A stretch of 64,000 nucleotides of DNA from contig NZ_CP032544.1 of assembly GCF_003867075.1 (NCBI RefSeq), forward strand, positions 3,032,001 through 3,096,000. The letters are read 5' to 3'. The DNA comes from Tenacibaculum mesophilum. GTDB taxonomy: Bacteria > Bacteroidota > Bacteroidia > Flavobacteriales > Flavobacteriaceae. Of this stretch, positions 9,530 through 19,044 are shown piece after piece. The stretch's first letter is position 1; the number at the start of each line of letters is the position of its first letter. The position numbers and the translations under genes were made by a program. The notes below the pieces were generated by a model. It did no database searches. It saw nothing but the letters and a program-made list of their open reading frames with translations, and was not told where the DNA came from.

Positions 9530-12016
9530 ATGGCAAAAAATTTAGTAATAGTTGAGTCACCTGCTAAGGCGAAAACGATAGAAAAGTTTTTAGGAAAGGA
9601 CTTTCAGGTTGAATCGAGTTTTGGACACATTGCAGACTTACCATCTAAGGAGTTGGGAGTAAATGTAGAAGGAGATTTCAAACCGAAGTATATAGTTTCT
9701 ACCGATAAAAAAGCGGTAGTAAAAAAACTGAAAGACTTAGCAAAGAAAGCAGAAACTGTTTGGTTAGCATCCGATGAAGACCGCGAGGGAGAAGCTATAG
9801 CATGGCACTTAGCGGAACAATTGAAGTTGAAAAATGAAAACACTAAGCGTATTGTTTTTAACTCTATTACTAAAAATGCAATTTTAAAAGCAATTGAAAA
9901 CCCACGTACAATTAATTATAATCTTGTTGATGCTCAACAAGCAAGACGTGTGTTAGATAGAATTGTAGGATATGAATTATCTCCTGTATTATGGAGAAAA
10001 GTAAAACCAGGATTGTCAGCAGGTAGGGTACAATCGGTTGCAGTACGTTTAATTGTAGAACGTGAAAGAGAAATTGAAGGTTTTACACCAGTAGCTTCTT
10101 ATCGTGTTGATGCAGAGTTTGTAAATGCAGAAGGAAAAAAGTTTAAAGCAAAATTAGCAAAGAACTTTTCAACAAAAAAAGAAGCTGAAAATTTCTTGAA
10201 TTCTTGTTTAGGAGCAGAATTTTCTGTTGCTGATTTACAAAAAAAACCAGCAAAAAAATCTCCAGCACCGCCATTTACTACATCGACGTTGCAACAGGAA
10301 GCATCAAGAAAATTAGGTTTTCCAGTTGCCAAAACTATGATGGTAGCACAACGTTTGTATGAAGCAGGGTTAATAACCTACATGAGAACAGACAGTGTAA
10401 ACTTATCTGATGATGCAAAAAAAGCTGCTCAAGCAGAAGTTATAGCTTCTTATGGTGAAGAATATAGCAAGCCACGTAATTATGCAACTAAGTCTAAAGG
10501 AGCACAAGAAGCGCATGAGGCAATTCGTCCGACTAACATGGAGAATCATGAAATTACAGGTGAGTATGATCAAACAAGGTTGTATAGCTTAATTTGGAAA
10601 CGCACATTAGCTTCACAAATGAGTGAAGCTAAGCTAGAACGTACCGTCGTAAAAATAGATAACAATAAGAATAAAAAGCAGTTTACTGCAAATGGAGAGG
10701 TAATTACTTTTGAAGGATTTTTAAAAGTATATTTAGAAGGGACAGACAACGAAGAGGAAGAACAGGCAGGAATGTTACCTAAAATGGAAGTAAATGAAGA
10801 ATTAATAAACGAGTTGATAACAGCAACTGAACGTTACACACGTCCGCCAGCAAGGTTTTCTGAAGCATCCTTGGTAAAACAATTAGAAGAGTTAGGTATT
10901 GGTCGCCCTTCTACGTATGCACCAACCATTTCAACTATTCAAAGAAGAGAGTATATTGAAAAAGGGACTGTAGAAGGAAAAGAAAGAAATTACACTCAAT
11001 TAAGTTTAGCCAATCAAGAAGTGTCAGAGCAAATTTTAACTGAAAGAGTAGGTTCAGATAAAGGAAAGCTCGTGCCAACAGATATAGGAAATATAGTAAA
11101 TGATTTCTTAGTAGAAAATTTTGATGCAATTTTAGATTATGGTTTTACAGCTAAAGTAGAAAATGAATTTGATGAAATTGCAGACGGAAAAGAAGATTGG
11201 ATAGCAATGATTAAAGACTTTTATAAAAACTTTCATGTTGTTGTAGAAGATGTTGCTGCAAATGCAGAAAAAGCAAAAGGGGAACGTTTATTAGGTGTAG
11301 ATCCTGAAAGTGGAAAGAATGTGTATGTGCGTTTAGGGCGTTACGGAGCAATGGTGCAGATAGGAGAGGCAACTGATGAAGAGAAACCTCGTTTTGCAAG
11401 TTTACAAGGTGACCAAACAATGAATTCAATTACCTATGAAGAGGCAATGGATTTATTTAAGTTGCCAAAAACATTGGGAGACTATGAAGAGAAAGAAGTA
11501 GTTGTAGCTAATGGAAGATTTGGTCCTTATATTAAATTTGATGGTAAATATGTATCGTTAGATAAAGGAGAAAATCCAATGTCTGTAGATATGGATAGAG
11601 CTATTGAATTGATTGAAGCAAAAAGAAAAGCAGATGCTCCTATTGGAGAATATGAAGGAATGCCAATTCAAAAGGGAGTAGGGCGTTTTGGCCCTTTTAT
11701 TAAATGGAACTCTATTTTTATCAACGTAAATAAAAAATACGACTTTGATAATTTAAGTCAAGCAGATTTAGAAGAATTAATAGAAGATAAAAAAAGAAAA
11801 GAGCGTGAAAAGCTAATCCACAATTTTGAAGAGGTTGGTATTCGTGTAGAAAAAGCACGCTGGGGACGTTTTAATGTAATAAAAGGAAAGATAAAGGTAG
11901 AACTTCCAAAGACAACAGAGATAGAAAAACTAACACAAGAAGAGGCTGTTAAAATGATTGAAGCAAAAACACCTAAGAAAAAAACAGCTAAAAAGAAAGC
12001 AACCAAAAAAAAATAA
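9530..12016 (+). CDS. topA: DNA topoisomerase I (type IA)
   Basis: 828 residues. The Toprim domain opens the protein (NLVIVESPAKAKTIEKFLG), with the acidic DEDREGEAIAWH metal site. The catalytic tyrosine is Tyr284 in ITYMRTDS. The C-terminal third replaces E. coli-type zinc fingers with repeated GRFGPYIK/GRFGPFIK modules, as is usual in Bacteroidota, and the protein ends in a Lys-rich tail. It relaxes negative supercoils behind replication and transcription. It is transcribed divergently from miaB across a shared control region. Confidence 0.98.
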   Translation: MAKNLVIVESPAKAKTIEKFLGKDFQVESSFGHIADLPSKELGVNVEGDFKPKYIVSTDKKAVVKKLKDLAKKAETVWLASDEDREGEAIAWHLAEQLKLKNENTKRIVFNSITKNAILKAIENPRTINYNLVDAQQARRVLDRIVGYELSPVLWRKVKPGLSAGRVQSVAVRLIVEREREIEGFTPVASYRVDAEFVNAEGKKFKAKLAKNFSTKKEAENFLNSCLGAEFSVADLQKKPAKKSPAPPFTTSTLQQEASRKLGFPVAKTMMVAQRLYEAGLITYMRTDSVNLSDDAKKAAQAEVIASYGEEYSKPRNYATKSKGAQEAHEAIRPTNMENHEITGEYDQTRLYSLIWKRTLASQMSEAKLERTVVKIDNNKNKKQFTANGEVITFEGFLKVYLEGTDNEEEEQAGMLPKMEVNEELINELITATERYTRPPARFSEASLVKQLEELGIGRPSTYAPTISTIQRREYIEKGTVEGKERNYTQLSLANQEVSEQILTERVGSDKGKLVPTDIGNIVNDFLVENFDAILDYGFTAKVENEFDEIADGKEDWIAMIKDFYKNFHVVVEDVAANAEKAKGERLLGVDPESGKNVYVRLGRYGAMVQIGEATDEEKPRFASLQGDQTMNSITYEEAMDLFKLPKTLGDYEEKEVVVANGRFGPYIKFDGKYVSLDKGENPMSVDMDRAIELIEAKRKADAPIGEYEGMPIQKGVGRFGPFIKWNSIFINVNKKYDFDNLSQADLEELIEDKKRKEREKLIHNFEEVGIRVEKARWGRFNVIKGKIKVELPKTTEIEKLTQEEAVKMIEAKTPKKKTAKKKATKKK

Positions 12017-12075
12017 AGAAGCTTTCAGAAAAAAAATAGTTTAGTATATTGCGACTCCAAAAATTCCCCTAATAA

Positions 12076-13236
12076 ATGAATATAGACTTCTTTTCCCCTA
12101 TTGAAGATTCTGTAGCTACTAGTGTAGTTTTACAGCCTTCTTCTGTATTAGGAAGAACTATTCAACTACATACTGTTCAAGATGGTTTTCCAGATTTAAC
12201 AGAAGTAACTATCGCAATTTTAGGGGTTAAAGATGATAGAGGAGCAGCAGGTAATTTAGGGAGTGGTAAAGAATTACACGAAATTCGTAAACATTTGTAT
12301 CAATTATTTCCTGGTAACTGGCATACTCGTATAGCAGATCTCGGAAACATAGAGAAAGGAAATACATTAGAAGATACCTACTTTGCTGTTAAATCATCAG
12401 TAGCATTTTTACTAAAAAAAAATATACTTCCTGTAATAATTGGAGGAGGACAAGATTTAACTTACGCAAATTATAGAGCTTACGACGAACTAGAGCAAAC
12501 AGTTAACTTAGTAGTTGTTGATAGTCGGTTTGATCTAGGCTCAATAGAAGAAGAATTAAACTCTCAATCTTATTTAAGTAGAATTGTAATGGAGGAACCT
12601 AATAATCTGTTTAACTTCAGTAATATAGGGTACCAAACCTACTTTAATTCTCAAGAAGAAATAAATCTATTAGATAAATTATATTTTGAAGCCTACAGAT
12701 TAGGAGAAGTTAAAAACATAACATTGGTAGAGCCAATAATGCGTGACGCAGATGTTGTAAGCGTAGATATAGGCAGTGTACGTCAAAGCGATGCTCCTGC
12801 AAATAAAAATGCTTCGCCAAATGGATTTTATGGAGAAGAGTTATGTGCTGTTGCACGTTATGCAGGGATAAGTGATAAGGTAACATCTTTTGGAATATAC
12901 GAGTACAATAGCCTTTTAGATTTAAATCATCAAACAGCAAAATTAATAGCTCAAGTAATTTGGTATTTCATAGAAGGAGTAAATTCAAGAGCTAAAGATT
13001 ACCCATTTGTAACCAAAGAAAGTTACCAAAAGTTTACGGTACTTTTAAATGATGATGATCCAATAAACTTTTATAAGAGTGATAAAAGCGGTCGTTGGTG
13101 GATGGAAATAAATTTAATATCAAATAATAAACACAAAAGACATGCGTTAATACCATGTAACTATCGAGATTATGAACAAGCATTACAACAAAAAATACCA
13201 GAAAGGTGGTATAAGGCTTTGCAAAAGCTTGTTTAA
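12076..13236 (+). CDS. Arginase-fold (ureohydrolase) protein with degraded metal site
   Basis: 386 residues of the ureohydrolase superfamily, commonly auto-annotated as formimidoylglutamase. The metal motifs are altered: GGDHS is GGGQD (123-127), DAHxD is DSRFD (149-153), and SxDxD is SVDIG (229-233). Three of the six usual manganese ligands are replaced (His to Gln, His to Arg, Asp to Gly), so normal binuclear catalysis is unlikely. It lies 97 bp upstream of gldK on the same strand. From memory the pairing is conserved in related genomes, which suggests a structural or regulatory role near the T9SS locus; this is inference. Confidence 0.8.
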   Translation: MNIDFFSPIEDSVATSVVLQPSSVLGRTIQLHTVQDGFPDLTEVTIAILGVKDDRGAAGNLGSGKELHEIRKHLYQLFPGNWHTRIADLGNIEKGNTLEDTYFAVKSSVAFLLKKNILPVIIGGGQDLTYANYRAYDELEQTVNLVVVDSRFDLGSIEEELNSQSYLSRIVMEEPNNLFNFSNIGYQTYFNSQEEINLLDKLYFEAYRLGEVKNITLVEPIMRDADVVSVDIGSVRQSDAPANKNASPNGFYGEELCAVARYAGISDKVTSFGIYEYNSLLDLNHQTAKLIAQVIWYFIEGVNSRAKDYPFVTKESYQKFTVLLNDDDPINFYKSDKSGRWWMEINLISNNKHKRHALIPCNYRDYEQALQQKIPERWYKALQKLV

Positions 13237-13332
13237 AAGAAAGTTGTATGTTCTGTAAAAAATAATAATTCGTAATTGTTTTTTAATAAAAAAAATAATA
13301 GGTTTACGCCTCTTTTATAAGAAAGATTTAAT

Positions 13333-14712
13333 ATGAAAAAAATAACAGTACTTGCATTGTTAGCATCTATCATTTACTCTTGTGGTTCAAGTGGTGATAG
13401 GGGAGAGTTAGTAGGAGTGAAATCTAAAAGGAAATGGTTTGCTGAAAAACCATATGGTATGGCTAAAATCCCAGGAGGATCTTTCACTATGGGAAAACAA
13501 GATGAAGACCCTATGGGGGCTATGAATGCTCCAACTAAAACAGTTACGGTACAACCATTTTACATGGATGAGACTGAAATAACAAACAGTGAGTATAAAG
13601 CTTTTGTTCATTGGGTAAGAGATTCCATAACAAGAACTAAATTAGCTTATCAAGCAGAATTTGCTTCTTTAGGAGGAGAGGATGCAGCTAATACAGGTAA
13701 AAATGCACAAGGAATACAATTATATGCTTTTGCATCAAAAGATACTGTTAATGAAACTCCGTATGATAAGTACATGCGTGAAAATTATTACGAATTAGGA
13801 GAAGGATTAGATTCACTAAAACCATTAAACTGGGAAGAAGAGTTAATTTGGGATTCACAAGAATATCCTGATGCTGATTATGTAGAGGTGATGGACTCTT
13901 TATATATTAGAAAAGATGAGGCTTTAAATGGAATTAGAACATTTAATACAAAATTATTAAACTATAGGTATTATTGGTTTGATAATGAAGCTGCAGCAAG
14001 AACAGGTAAGAATAGAAGAGATTTCTTAAAAGACGAAGTTATAAATGTGTATCCAGATACAACAGTATGGATAAAAGACTTTAATTATTCATACAATGAT
14101 CCAATGCATCAAGAGTATTTCGGACACAAAGCGTATGAGAATTACCCAGTAGTAGGGGTAACATGGAATCAAGCAAAAGCATTCTGTCATTGGAGAACCC
14201 AAACAAAAAATAATTTTCAAAGATCTAGAAAGAAGTTAGGTTTAGTGCCTGCTTTCAGATTGCCTACAGAAGCAGAGTGGGAATATGCAGCACGTGGAGG
14301 ATTAGATTATGGTAAATATCCTTGGGGAGGACCTAGTACAACGAGTGATAGAGGATGTTTTTTAGCAAACTTTAAACCAGTTCGTGGAGATTATGCAGCT
14401 GATGGAGCCCTTTACACAGTTGAAGCAATGTCTTATAATCCTAATGAGTATGGATTGTTTAATATGGCAGGTAATGTTTCAGAATGGACAAATACAGCTT
14501 ACAATCAAATGTCTTATTATATGGGGTCTACCATGAACCCTAATGTTGAAATAAAAGAAAATAGAAGAAAGATAATACGTGGAGGATCTTGGAAAGATGT
14601 AGCATATTTCTTAGAGGTAAGTTCTCGTGATTGGGAATACGCTGACACCGCAAGAAGTTATATCGGATTTAGAACCGTACAAGATTATTTAGGTACCAAT
14701 AAAAGTAATTAA
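13333..14712 (+). CDS. gldK: Gliding motility / type IX secretion lipoprotein GldK
   Basis: 459 residues. A signal peptide ends in a lipobox (IIYSC, Cys17). The mature part is a formylglycine-generating-enzyme (SUMF1-like) fold: PGGSFTMG near 49-55, the NYPVVGVTWNQAKAFCHW and RLPTEAEWEYAARGG segments, and the C-terminal NMAGNVSEW and IRGGSW. In T9SS, GldK (PorK) forms the periplasmic ring with GldN beneath the outer membrane. It is the first gene of gldKLMN, with intergenic gaps of 51, 43 and 20 bp. Confidence 0.97.
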   Translation: MKKITVLALLASIIYSCGSSGDRGELVGVKSKRKWFAEKPYGMAKIPGGSFTMGKQDEDPMGAMNAPTKTVTVQPFYMDETEITNSEYKAFVHWVRDSITRTKLAYQAEFASLGGEDAANTGKNAQGIQLYAFASKDTVNETPYDKYMRENYYELGEGLDSLKPLNWEEELIWDSQEYPDADYVEVMDSLYIRKDEALNGIRTFNTKLLNYRYYWFDNEAAARTGKNRRDFLKDEVINVYPDTTVWIKDFNYSYNDPMHQEYFGHKAYENYPVVGVTWNQAKAFCHWRTQTKNNFQRSRKKLGLVPAFRLPTEAEWEYAARGGLDYGKYPWGGPSTTSDRGCFLANFKPVRGDYAADGALYTVEAMSYNPNEYGLFNMAGNVSEWTNTAYNQMSYYMGSTMNPNVEIKENRRKIIRGGSWKDVAYFLEVSSRDWEYADTARSYIGFRTVQDYLGTNKSN

Positions 14713-14763
14713 ACAAGAAAACAAGAATAAATATTAATCCCCAAATTTTAAAAATCAAGAATT

Positions 14764-15411
14764 ATGGCACAATCAAAATCAACTAAAAAAATGTTCAACA
14801 TGGCTTACGGTTTAGGAGCCGCAGTAGTTATTATTGGAGCATTATTTAAAATTTTACACTGGCCTTTTGGAAATGAAGTATTAATGGTAGGTATGATTGT
14901 TGAAGCAGCAGTTTTCGCATTGTCAGCGTTTGAAGCAGTTGAAGACGATTTAGATTGGACAAAAGTATACCCAGAGTTAGCAGATGGACAATCATCAGGT
15001 AACAAAAGAGATAAAAAAGTTTCTGCTTCACCAGAAGAAGCACAAAGCATGTTATCTCAAAAATTAGACAATATACTAAGTGAAGCTAAATTAGATGCTC
15101 AATTAGTATCTCGTTTAGGAGACAGTATTAAAAGCTTCCAAGGAGCAGTAGAGCCATTAGCTTCAGCTTCTCAATCAATTTCAGCTACTAATAGTTACAA
15201 TGAACAAATGTCTAGAGCAGCAGCTCAAATGGAATCATTAAATAGTTTATACCAAACTCAAGTAGAAAATGCTAGTAAACAAGCCGATTTAAACTCAGCT
15301 ATGGTAGAAAACTCTCAACGTTTACAAGAGCAAATGCAATCGTTAGCAACAAACCTATCTTCATTAAATGGAGTATATGGAGGAATGTTAACTGCAATGT
15401 CTAACAAATAA
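14764..15411 (+). CDS. gldL: Gliding motility / T9SS inner-membrane motor protein GldL
   Basis: 215 residues. Two N-terminal transmembrane helices (about 14-32 and 38-58) surround the family motif FKILHWPFGNE, whose charged residues are implicated in proton use. A long cytoplasmic helical region, rich in Ser/Gln/Ala, completes the protein. GldL (PorL) forms a pentamer around a GldM dimer, and the pair is the proton-driven rotary motor of T9SS. It is co-transcribed with gldK and gldM. Confidence 0.97.
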   Translation: MAQSKSTKKMFNMAYGLGAAVVIIGALFKILHWPFGNEVLMVGMIVEAAVFALSAFEAVEDDLDWTKVYPELADGQSSGNKRDKKVSASPEEAQSMLSQKLDNILSEAKLDAQLVSRLGDSIKSFQGAVEPLASASQSISATNSYNEQMSRAAAQMESLNSLYQTQVENASKQADLNSAMVENSQRLQEQMQSLATNLSSLNGVYGGMLTAMSNK

Positions 15412-15454
15412 TTAATTAGTTTAATCTAATTATTAACTAAACAAACTAATTAAT

Positions 15455-16990
15455 ATGGCAGGAGGACAACTATCACCAAGGCAGAAGATGATTAACCTTA
15501 TGTACTTAGTGTTTATTGCAATGTTAGCAATGAACATGAGTAAGGAAGTATTATCTGCCTTTGGATTAATGAATGAAAAGTTAACAGTAGCTAACCAAAA
15601 AGCAACAGAGAAAAATAAAACAGCTTACGAAACGTTAGCTCAAAAGGCAGCAGAACAAGCTAAGCAATACGGTGAAGCTAAGGAGAAAACAGATAAGTTA
15701 AAAGTAGCAGCTGATGAATTATATGCTTACGTAGGAGATTTAAAGAGCCAAATGACTGGTGATTTAGAAGATAAAAAAGCATATGAAACAATGGATAAGT
15801 CTAAATTTTTAGATGAATTGTTCTTTAAAGGAGGTAAAATATCAAAAAAAGGACAAGAATTTGTTGCTAAGATAGATGCTTTCAGAAATGATGCTGTTGC
15901 TGCTTTAGAAGGTACAGAAGTAGCAGATGTAATAGCCGCTCGTTTTAATACAAGTAAAGTAGAAAATAAAGACGGTAAAAAAATTGACTGGTTAAAATAT
16001 CATTTTGAAGGTTTCCCTTTAATTGCGTCTTTAACTAAGTTAACTCAAATCCAAGCAGATATTAAAGCTACAGAATCTGATGCTTTAACAGCTTTATTAC
16101 AAGGAGAATTACAAAGTGCTGTATCTATGACCAAATATGAAGCAATGGTTGTTTTTGATAAGAGTGCTTATTATCCTGGAGAAAACTTATCAGGTAGAAT
16201 TGTATTAGGAAAAAAAGATCCTAATTTAACTGCAGAGAAAGTTATTATTAATGATAAAGAAGTTGAGCAAGAAAAAATTCAAGCAGGACAAGTTATTCTA
16301 GACGGTCCAGCAGGTAATGTAGGAGATAAGGAATTAAAAGGAGAGTTCCAATTTAAAGAAGGAGATTCTATTGTAAAAATAGATATTAAAGGAGCTTATG
16401 CTGTTATTCCTAGACCAAATGAAGCTCTAGTTTCTGCAGATAAAATGAATGTAGTATACCGTGGTTTAGCTAACCCGTTAACTATTTCTATTCCAGGAGT
16501 ACCAGGAAATAAAGTTTCTGCAAAAGCTCCAGGATTGAAAAGAGTTAGAGGAGACAAGTATACTATGTATCCAGGAAAAGGTAGTGAGGTAAACATCGTA
16601 GTTACAGGAACTCCAACGGGTGCATCAAAAGGTGTACGTTCTGTTAAGAAATTTAGAATTAAAGACATACCACCAGCAGTAGGTATGGTTAGAGGTCAAT
16701 ATGGTACCGTAAAAATGCCAAAAGCTAGTTTAGGAAGAATAAGCGTAGCTGCAGGATTACCAGACTTCTTATTTGATTTAAAACTAAACGTATCTAGCTT
16801 TAAGGTTAAAGTACCAGGACAAGTAGCTATTTCAGTTAGTGGTAGAGGCTTAAACTCTAGAGCTAAAGCAGCTATAAATAAGGCTAGAAGAAATGATGTA
16901 ATTACGATTTTTGATATCAAAGCATCAGTATCAGGTTCTAACTACAAAATTAAAAAAGTATTACCTGTTAGCGTAGAAATTACAAATTAA
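15455..16990 (+). CDS. gldM: Gliding motility / T9SS motor stalk protein GldM
   Basis: 511 residues. One N-terminal transmembrane helix (about 12-30, LMYLVFIAMLAMNMSKEVLSAF region) anchors it in the inner membrane. A helical-bundle first domain and three beta-rich domains span the periplasm, as in solved GldM/PorM structures. It carries GldL-generated rotation to the GldK-GldN ring. Position and length fit the family exactly. Confidence 0.97.
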   Translation: MAGGQLSPRQKMINLMYLVFIAMLAMNMSKEVLSAFGLMNEKLTVANQKATEKNKTAYETLAQKAAEQAKQYGEAKEKTDKLKVAADELYAYVGDLKSQMTGDLEDKKAYETMDKSKFLDELFFKGGKISKKGQEFVAKIDAFRNDAVAALEGTEVADVIAARFNTSKVENKDGKKIDWLKYHFEGFPLIASLTKLTQIQADIKATESDALTALLQGELQSAVSMTKYEAMVVFDKSAYYPGENLSGRIVLGKKDPNLTAEKVIINDKEVEQEKIQAGQVILDGPAGNVGDKELKGEFQFKEGDSIVKIDIKGAYAVIPRPNEALVSADKMNVVYRGLANPLTISIPGVPGNKVSAKAPGLKRVRGDKYTMYPGKGSEVNIVVTGTPTGASKGVRSVKKFRIKDIPPAVGMVRGQYGTVKMPKASLGRISVAAGLPDFLFDLKLNVSSFKVKVPGQVAISVSGRGLNSRAKAAINKARRNDVITIFDIKASVSGSNYKIKKVLPVSVEITN

Positions 16991-17010
16991 TAAGTAAAAA
17001 ATAAGAAAGT

Positions 17011-17871
17011 ATGAATTGGAAGCGTTTTTATATGGTTTTATTCGCGTTTGCTGCGACAAGCTATGCAAGTGCACAAGCTAACCTTTTAAATGCTAAAAAG
17101 GTAGATGAAATTGGAGTTAAATCTGAAGCTCAAATAGCTTCAGAAGATGACAAACCACTTCCTTATGGCTACATTAGTGATAGAGATGTGTTATGGTCTA
17201 AAGTGGTGTGGGAATATGTAGATTTAAACCAGAAAATAAATCTACCTTATTATTACCCAATTGATACTATGAATGCAGGTCTTACAAGACGTTCTTTATT
17301 TGATACTTTATTAAAAGGTATCAAAAACGGTGAAATAACTGAGGTTTATAACGACTCTTATTTTACTACAAAGATTGGTATGAACGATATAGAAATGATG
17401 GTTCATAATCAACGTCAAAATGGAGATTATGTGGATGATTATTATGTACAGTCTCAGGATATTAAAGGATTTAAATTGAAAGGTATTTGGTATTTTGACA
17501 AACGCCAAGGTGAGTTAAAATATCGTTTATTAGCCTTAGCACCTATGGGGCCAGATGTACAAGTAATGGGAGTTGAAGAAATTGACGATAGTGAAAATGT
17601 ATATCCATTATTTTGGGTGTTTTTCCCAGATGCTCGTGAAACGTTACATAGTTCGAAAGTATTCAACCCAGAAAATTCAGCACAACCACTTTCTTATGAC
17701 AACTTGTTAAATGCAAGACGTTTTAACTCAACCATTTTGAGAGAAGAGAACATTTATGGAGACAGAGCTATTTCTGATTATGTTCGTGGTAACTCTTTAT
17801 TTCAATTGTTAGAAGCAAATAGAATTAAAGAAGGTATTCGTAATAGAGAAATGGATATGTGGAATTATTAA
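17011..17871 (+). CDS. gldN: Gliding motility / T9SS protein GldN
   Basis: 286 residues. A Sec signal peptide (1-22, ending SYASAQ) precedes the PorN/GldN family domain (ISDRDVLWSKVVWEYVDLNQKINLPYYYP region). GldN joins GldK in the periplasmic ring. It follows gldM by 20 bp and ends the operon at a strong terminator. No gldO paralogue follows, unlike in Flavobacterium johnsoniae. Confidence 0.96.
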   Translation: MNWKRFYMVLFAFAATSYASAQANLLNAKKVDEIGVKSEAQIASEDDKPLPYGYISDRDVLWSKVVWEYVDLNQKINLPYYYPIDTMNAGLTRRSLFDTLLKGIKNGEITEVYNDSYFTTKIGMNDIEMMVHNQRQNGDYVDDYYVQSQDIKGFKLKGIWYFDKRQGELKYRLLALAPMGPDVQVMGVEEIDDSENVYPLFWVFFPDARETLHSSKVFNPENSAQPLSYDNLLNARRFNSTILREENIYGDRAISDYVRGNSLFQLLEANRIKEGIRNREMDMWNY

Positions 17872-17891
17872 TATTCCTTTTCAGTATAAAC

Positions 17892-17922
17892 AAAAAAGAG
17901 CTTGCATTGCAAGCTCTTTTTT
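17892..17922 (+). terminator. Terminator of the gldKLMN operon
   Basis: A perfect 14-bp stem (17892-17905 with 17909-17922, core GAGCTTGC) has a 3-nt loop, with the A/T-runs forming the stem base. Confidence 0.92.
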
Positions 17923-17935
17923 ATTACAATAGTAG

Positions 17936-17943
17936 TACTTTTG
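17936..17943 (+). promoter_or_regulatory. Promoter -7 element of the FAD oxidoreductase gene
   Basis: TACTTTTG, a perfect TAnnTTTG, ends 4 nt before the ATG. Transcription would start at or next to the start codon, giving a leaderless or near-leaderless mRNA. Confidence 0.5.
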
Positions 17944-17947
17944 AATT

Positions 17948-18997
17948 ATGAATAAAGAGGTAGATTATATCATCGTTGGCTTAGGGTTATCAGGAATAGC
18001 CTTTACAGAACAATTAATTAAAAACAATAAAAGTTTTATTGTTTTTGAAAATACTTCACAAGTATCTTCAGTAGTTGCTGGTGGAGTATACAATCCTGTA
18101 ATCTTAAAACGATTTACGCCAGTTTGGAATGGACATGAACAACTAGAAAAGGCAATCCCTTTTTATGAAGAACTAGAAGAAAAGTTACAACTTAACTTAG
18201 ATTATAAATTTACTACTAAAAAAGTATTTTCAAGTGTAGGAGATGAAAACAATTGGTTCATTGCATCAGATAAACCAATGTTGTCTTACTATATGAATCC
18301 AAAAATATCAAAAAAAAAAATAAAAGGAATTATAGGTAATTATGGATTTGGAGAATTAAAAGGAACAGGAAGAATTGATACCCCTTTATTAGTAAAGTCT
18401 TATAAAGAGTATATAAAATCATTAAAAAGTCTCCTAGAACAAGCCTTTGACTATTCAAAAGTTACTATTCAAGAAGATAAAGTAAGTTATGATAATATTA
18501 CAGCAAAAAGAATTGTGTTTAGTGAAGGATTTGGTTTAAAGAAAAACCCATTTTTTAATTATTTGCCTTTAAATGGAACGAAAGGAGAAACGATAACAAT
18601 TCATGCTCCCGAACTAAAAATAGATTTTTTATTAAAAGGCAGTGTATTTATAATGCCGTTAGGTGACGATACATATAAAGTAGGAGCTACTTTTAATTGG
18701 ACAGATAAAACATCAGTTCCAACAGAAGAAGGAAGAAAAGAGTTGGAAGAAAAATTACAAAAGATAATATCAGTTCCATATACAGTAATTGAACAATCAG
18801 CAGGAATACGCCCTACAGTAAAAGATAGAAGACCTTTAGTAGGAAAACATCCAGAATATCAAAAATTAGCTATTTTAAACGGCTTAGGAACACGTGGTGT
18901 AATGATTGCCCCAACTGTTGCAGAAAACTTATATAATCATCTCGAGAAGGGTGAAGAGTTGGATAAAGAAATAAATATAAAAAGGTTCGTTGAATAA
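17948..18997 (+). CDS. FAD-dependent oxidoreductase (DAO family)
   Basis: 349 residues. The N-terminal Rossmann dinucleotide motif is IIVGLGLSGIAFTEQ, followed by the acidic VFEN. A central substrate-domain insertion is followed by a C-terminal FAD-contact region (SAGIRPTVKDRRPLVGKHP and NGLGTRGVMIAPTVAENL). This is the D-amino-acid oxidase/glycine-oxidase fold; the substrate is not deducible. No signal peptide is present. A -7 box sits immediately before the start, and the terminator stem begins inside the last codons. Confidence 0.85.
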   Translation: MNKEVDYIIVGLGLSGIAFTEQLIKNNKSFIVFENTSQVSSVVAGGVYNPVILKRFTPVWNGHEQLEKAIPFYEELEEKLQLNLDYKFTTKKVFSSVGDENNWFIASDKPMLSYYMNPKISKKKIKGIIGNYGFGELKGTGRIDTPLLVKSYKEYIKSLKSLLEQAFDYSKVTIQEDKVSYDNITAKRIVFSEGFGLKKNPFFNYLPLNGTKGETITIHAPELKIDFLLKGSVFIMPLGDDTYKVGATFNWTDKTSVPTEEGRKELEEKLQKIISVPYTVIEQSAGIRPTVKDRRPLVGKHPEYQKLAILNGLGTRGVMIAPTVAENLYNHLEKGEELDKEINIKRFVE

Positions 18998-19007
18998 CGA
19001 ACCTTTT
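18980..19007 (+). terminator. Terminator overlapping the stop codon of the FAD oxidoreductase
   Basis: A 12-bp perfect stem (18980-18991 with 18996-19007, core AAGGTTCGTT) has a 4-nt loop. The TAA stop (18995-18997) falls across the loop and right arm, so the hairpin is partly coding. Confidence 0.85.
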
Positions 19008-19044
19008 TATATTTTAAGAAATAATAAACTTATTCCTAGTAGAG

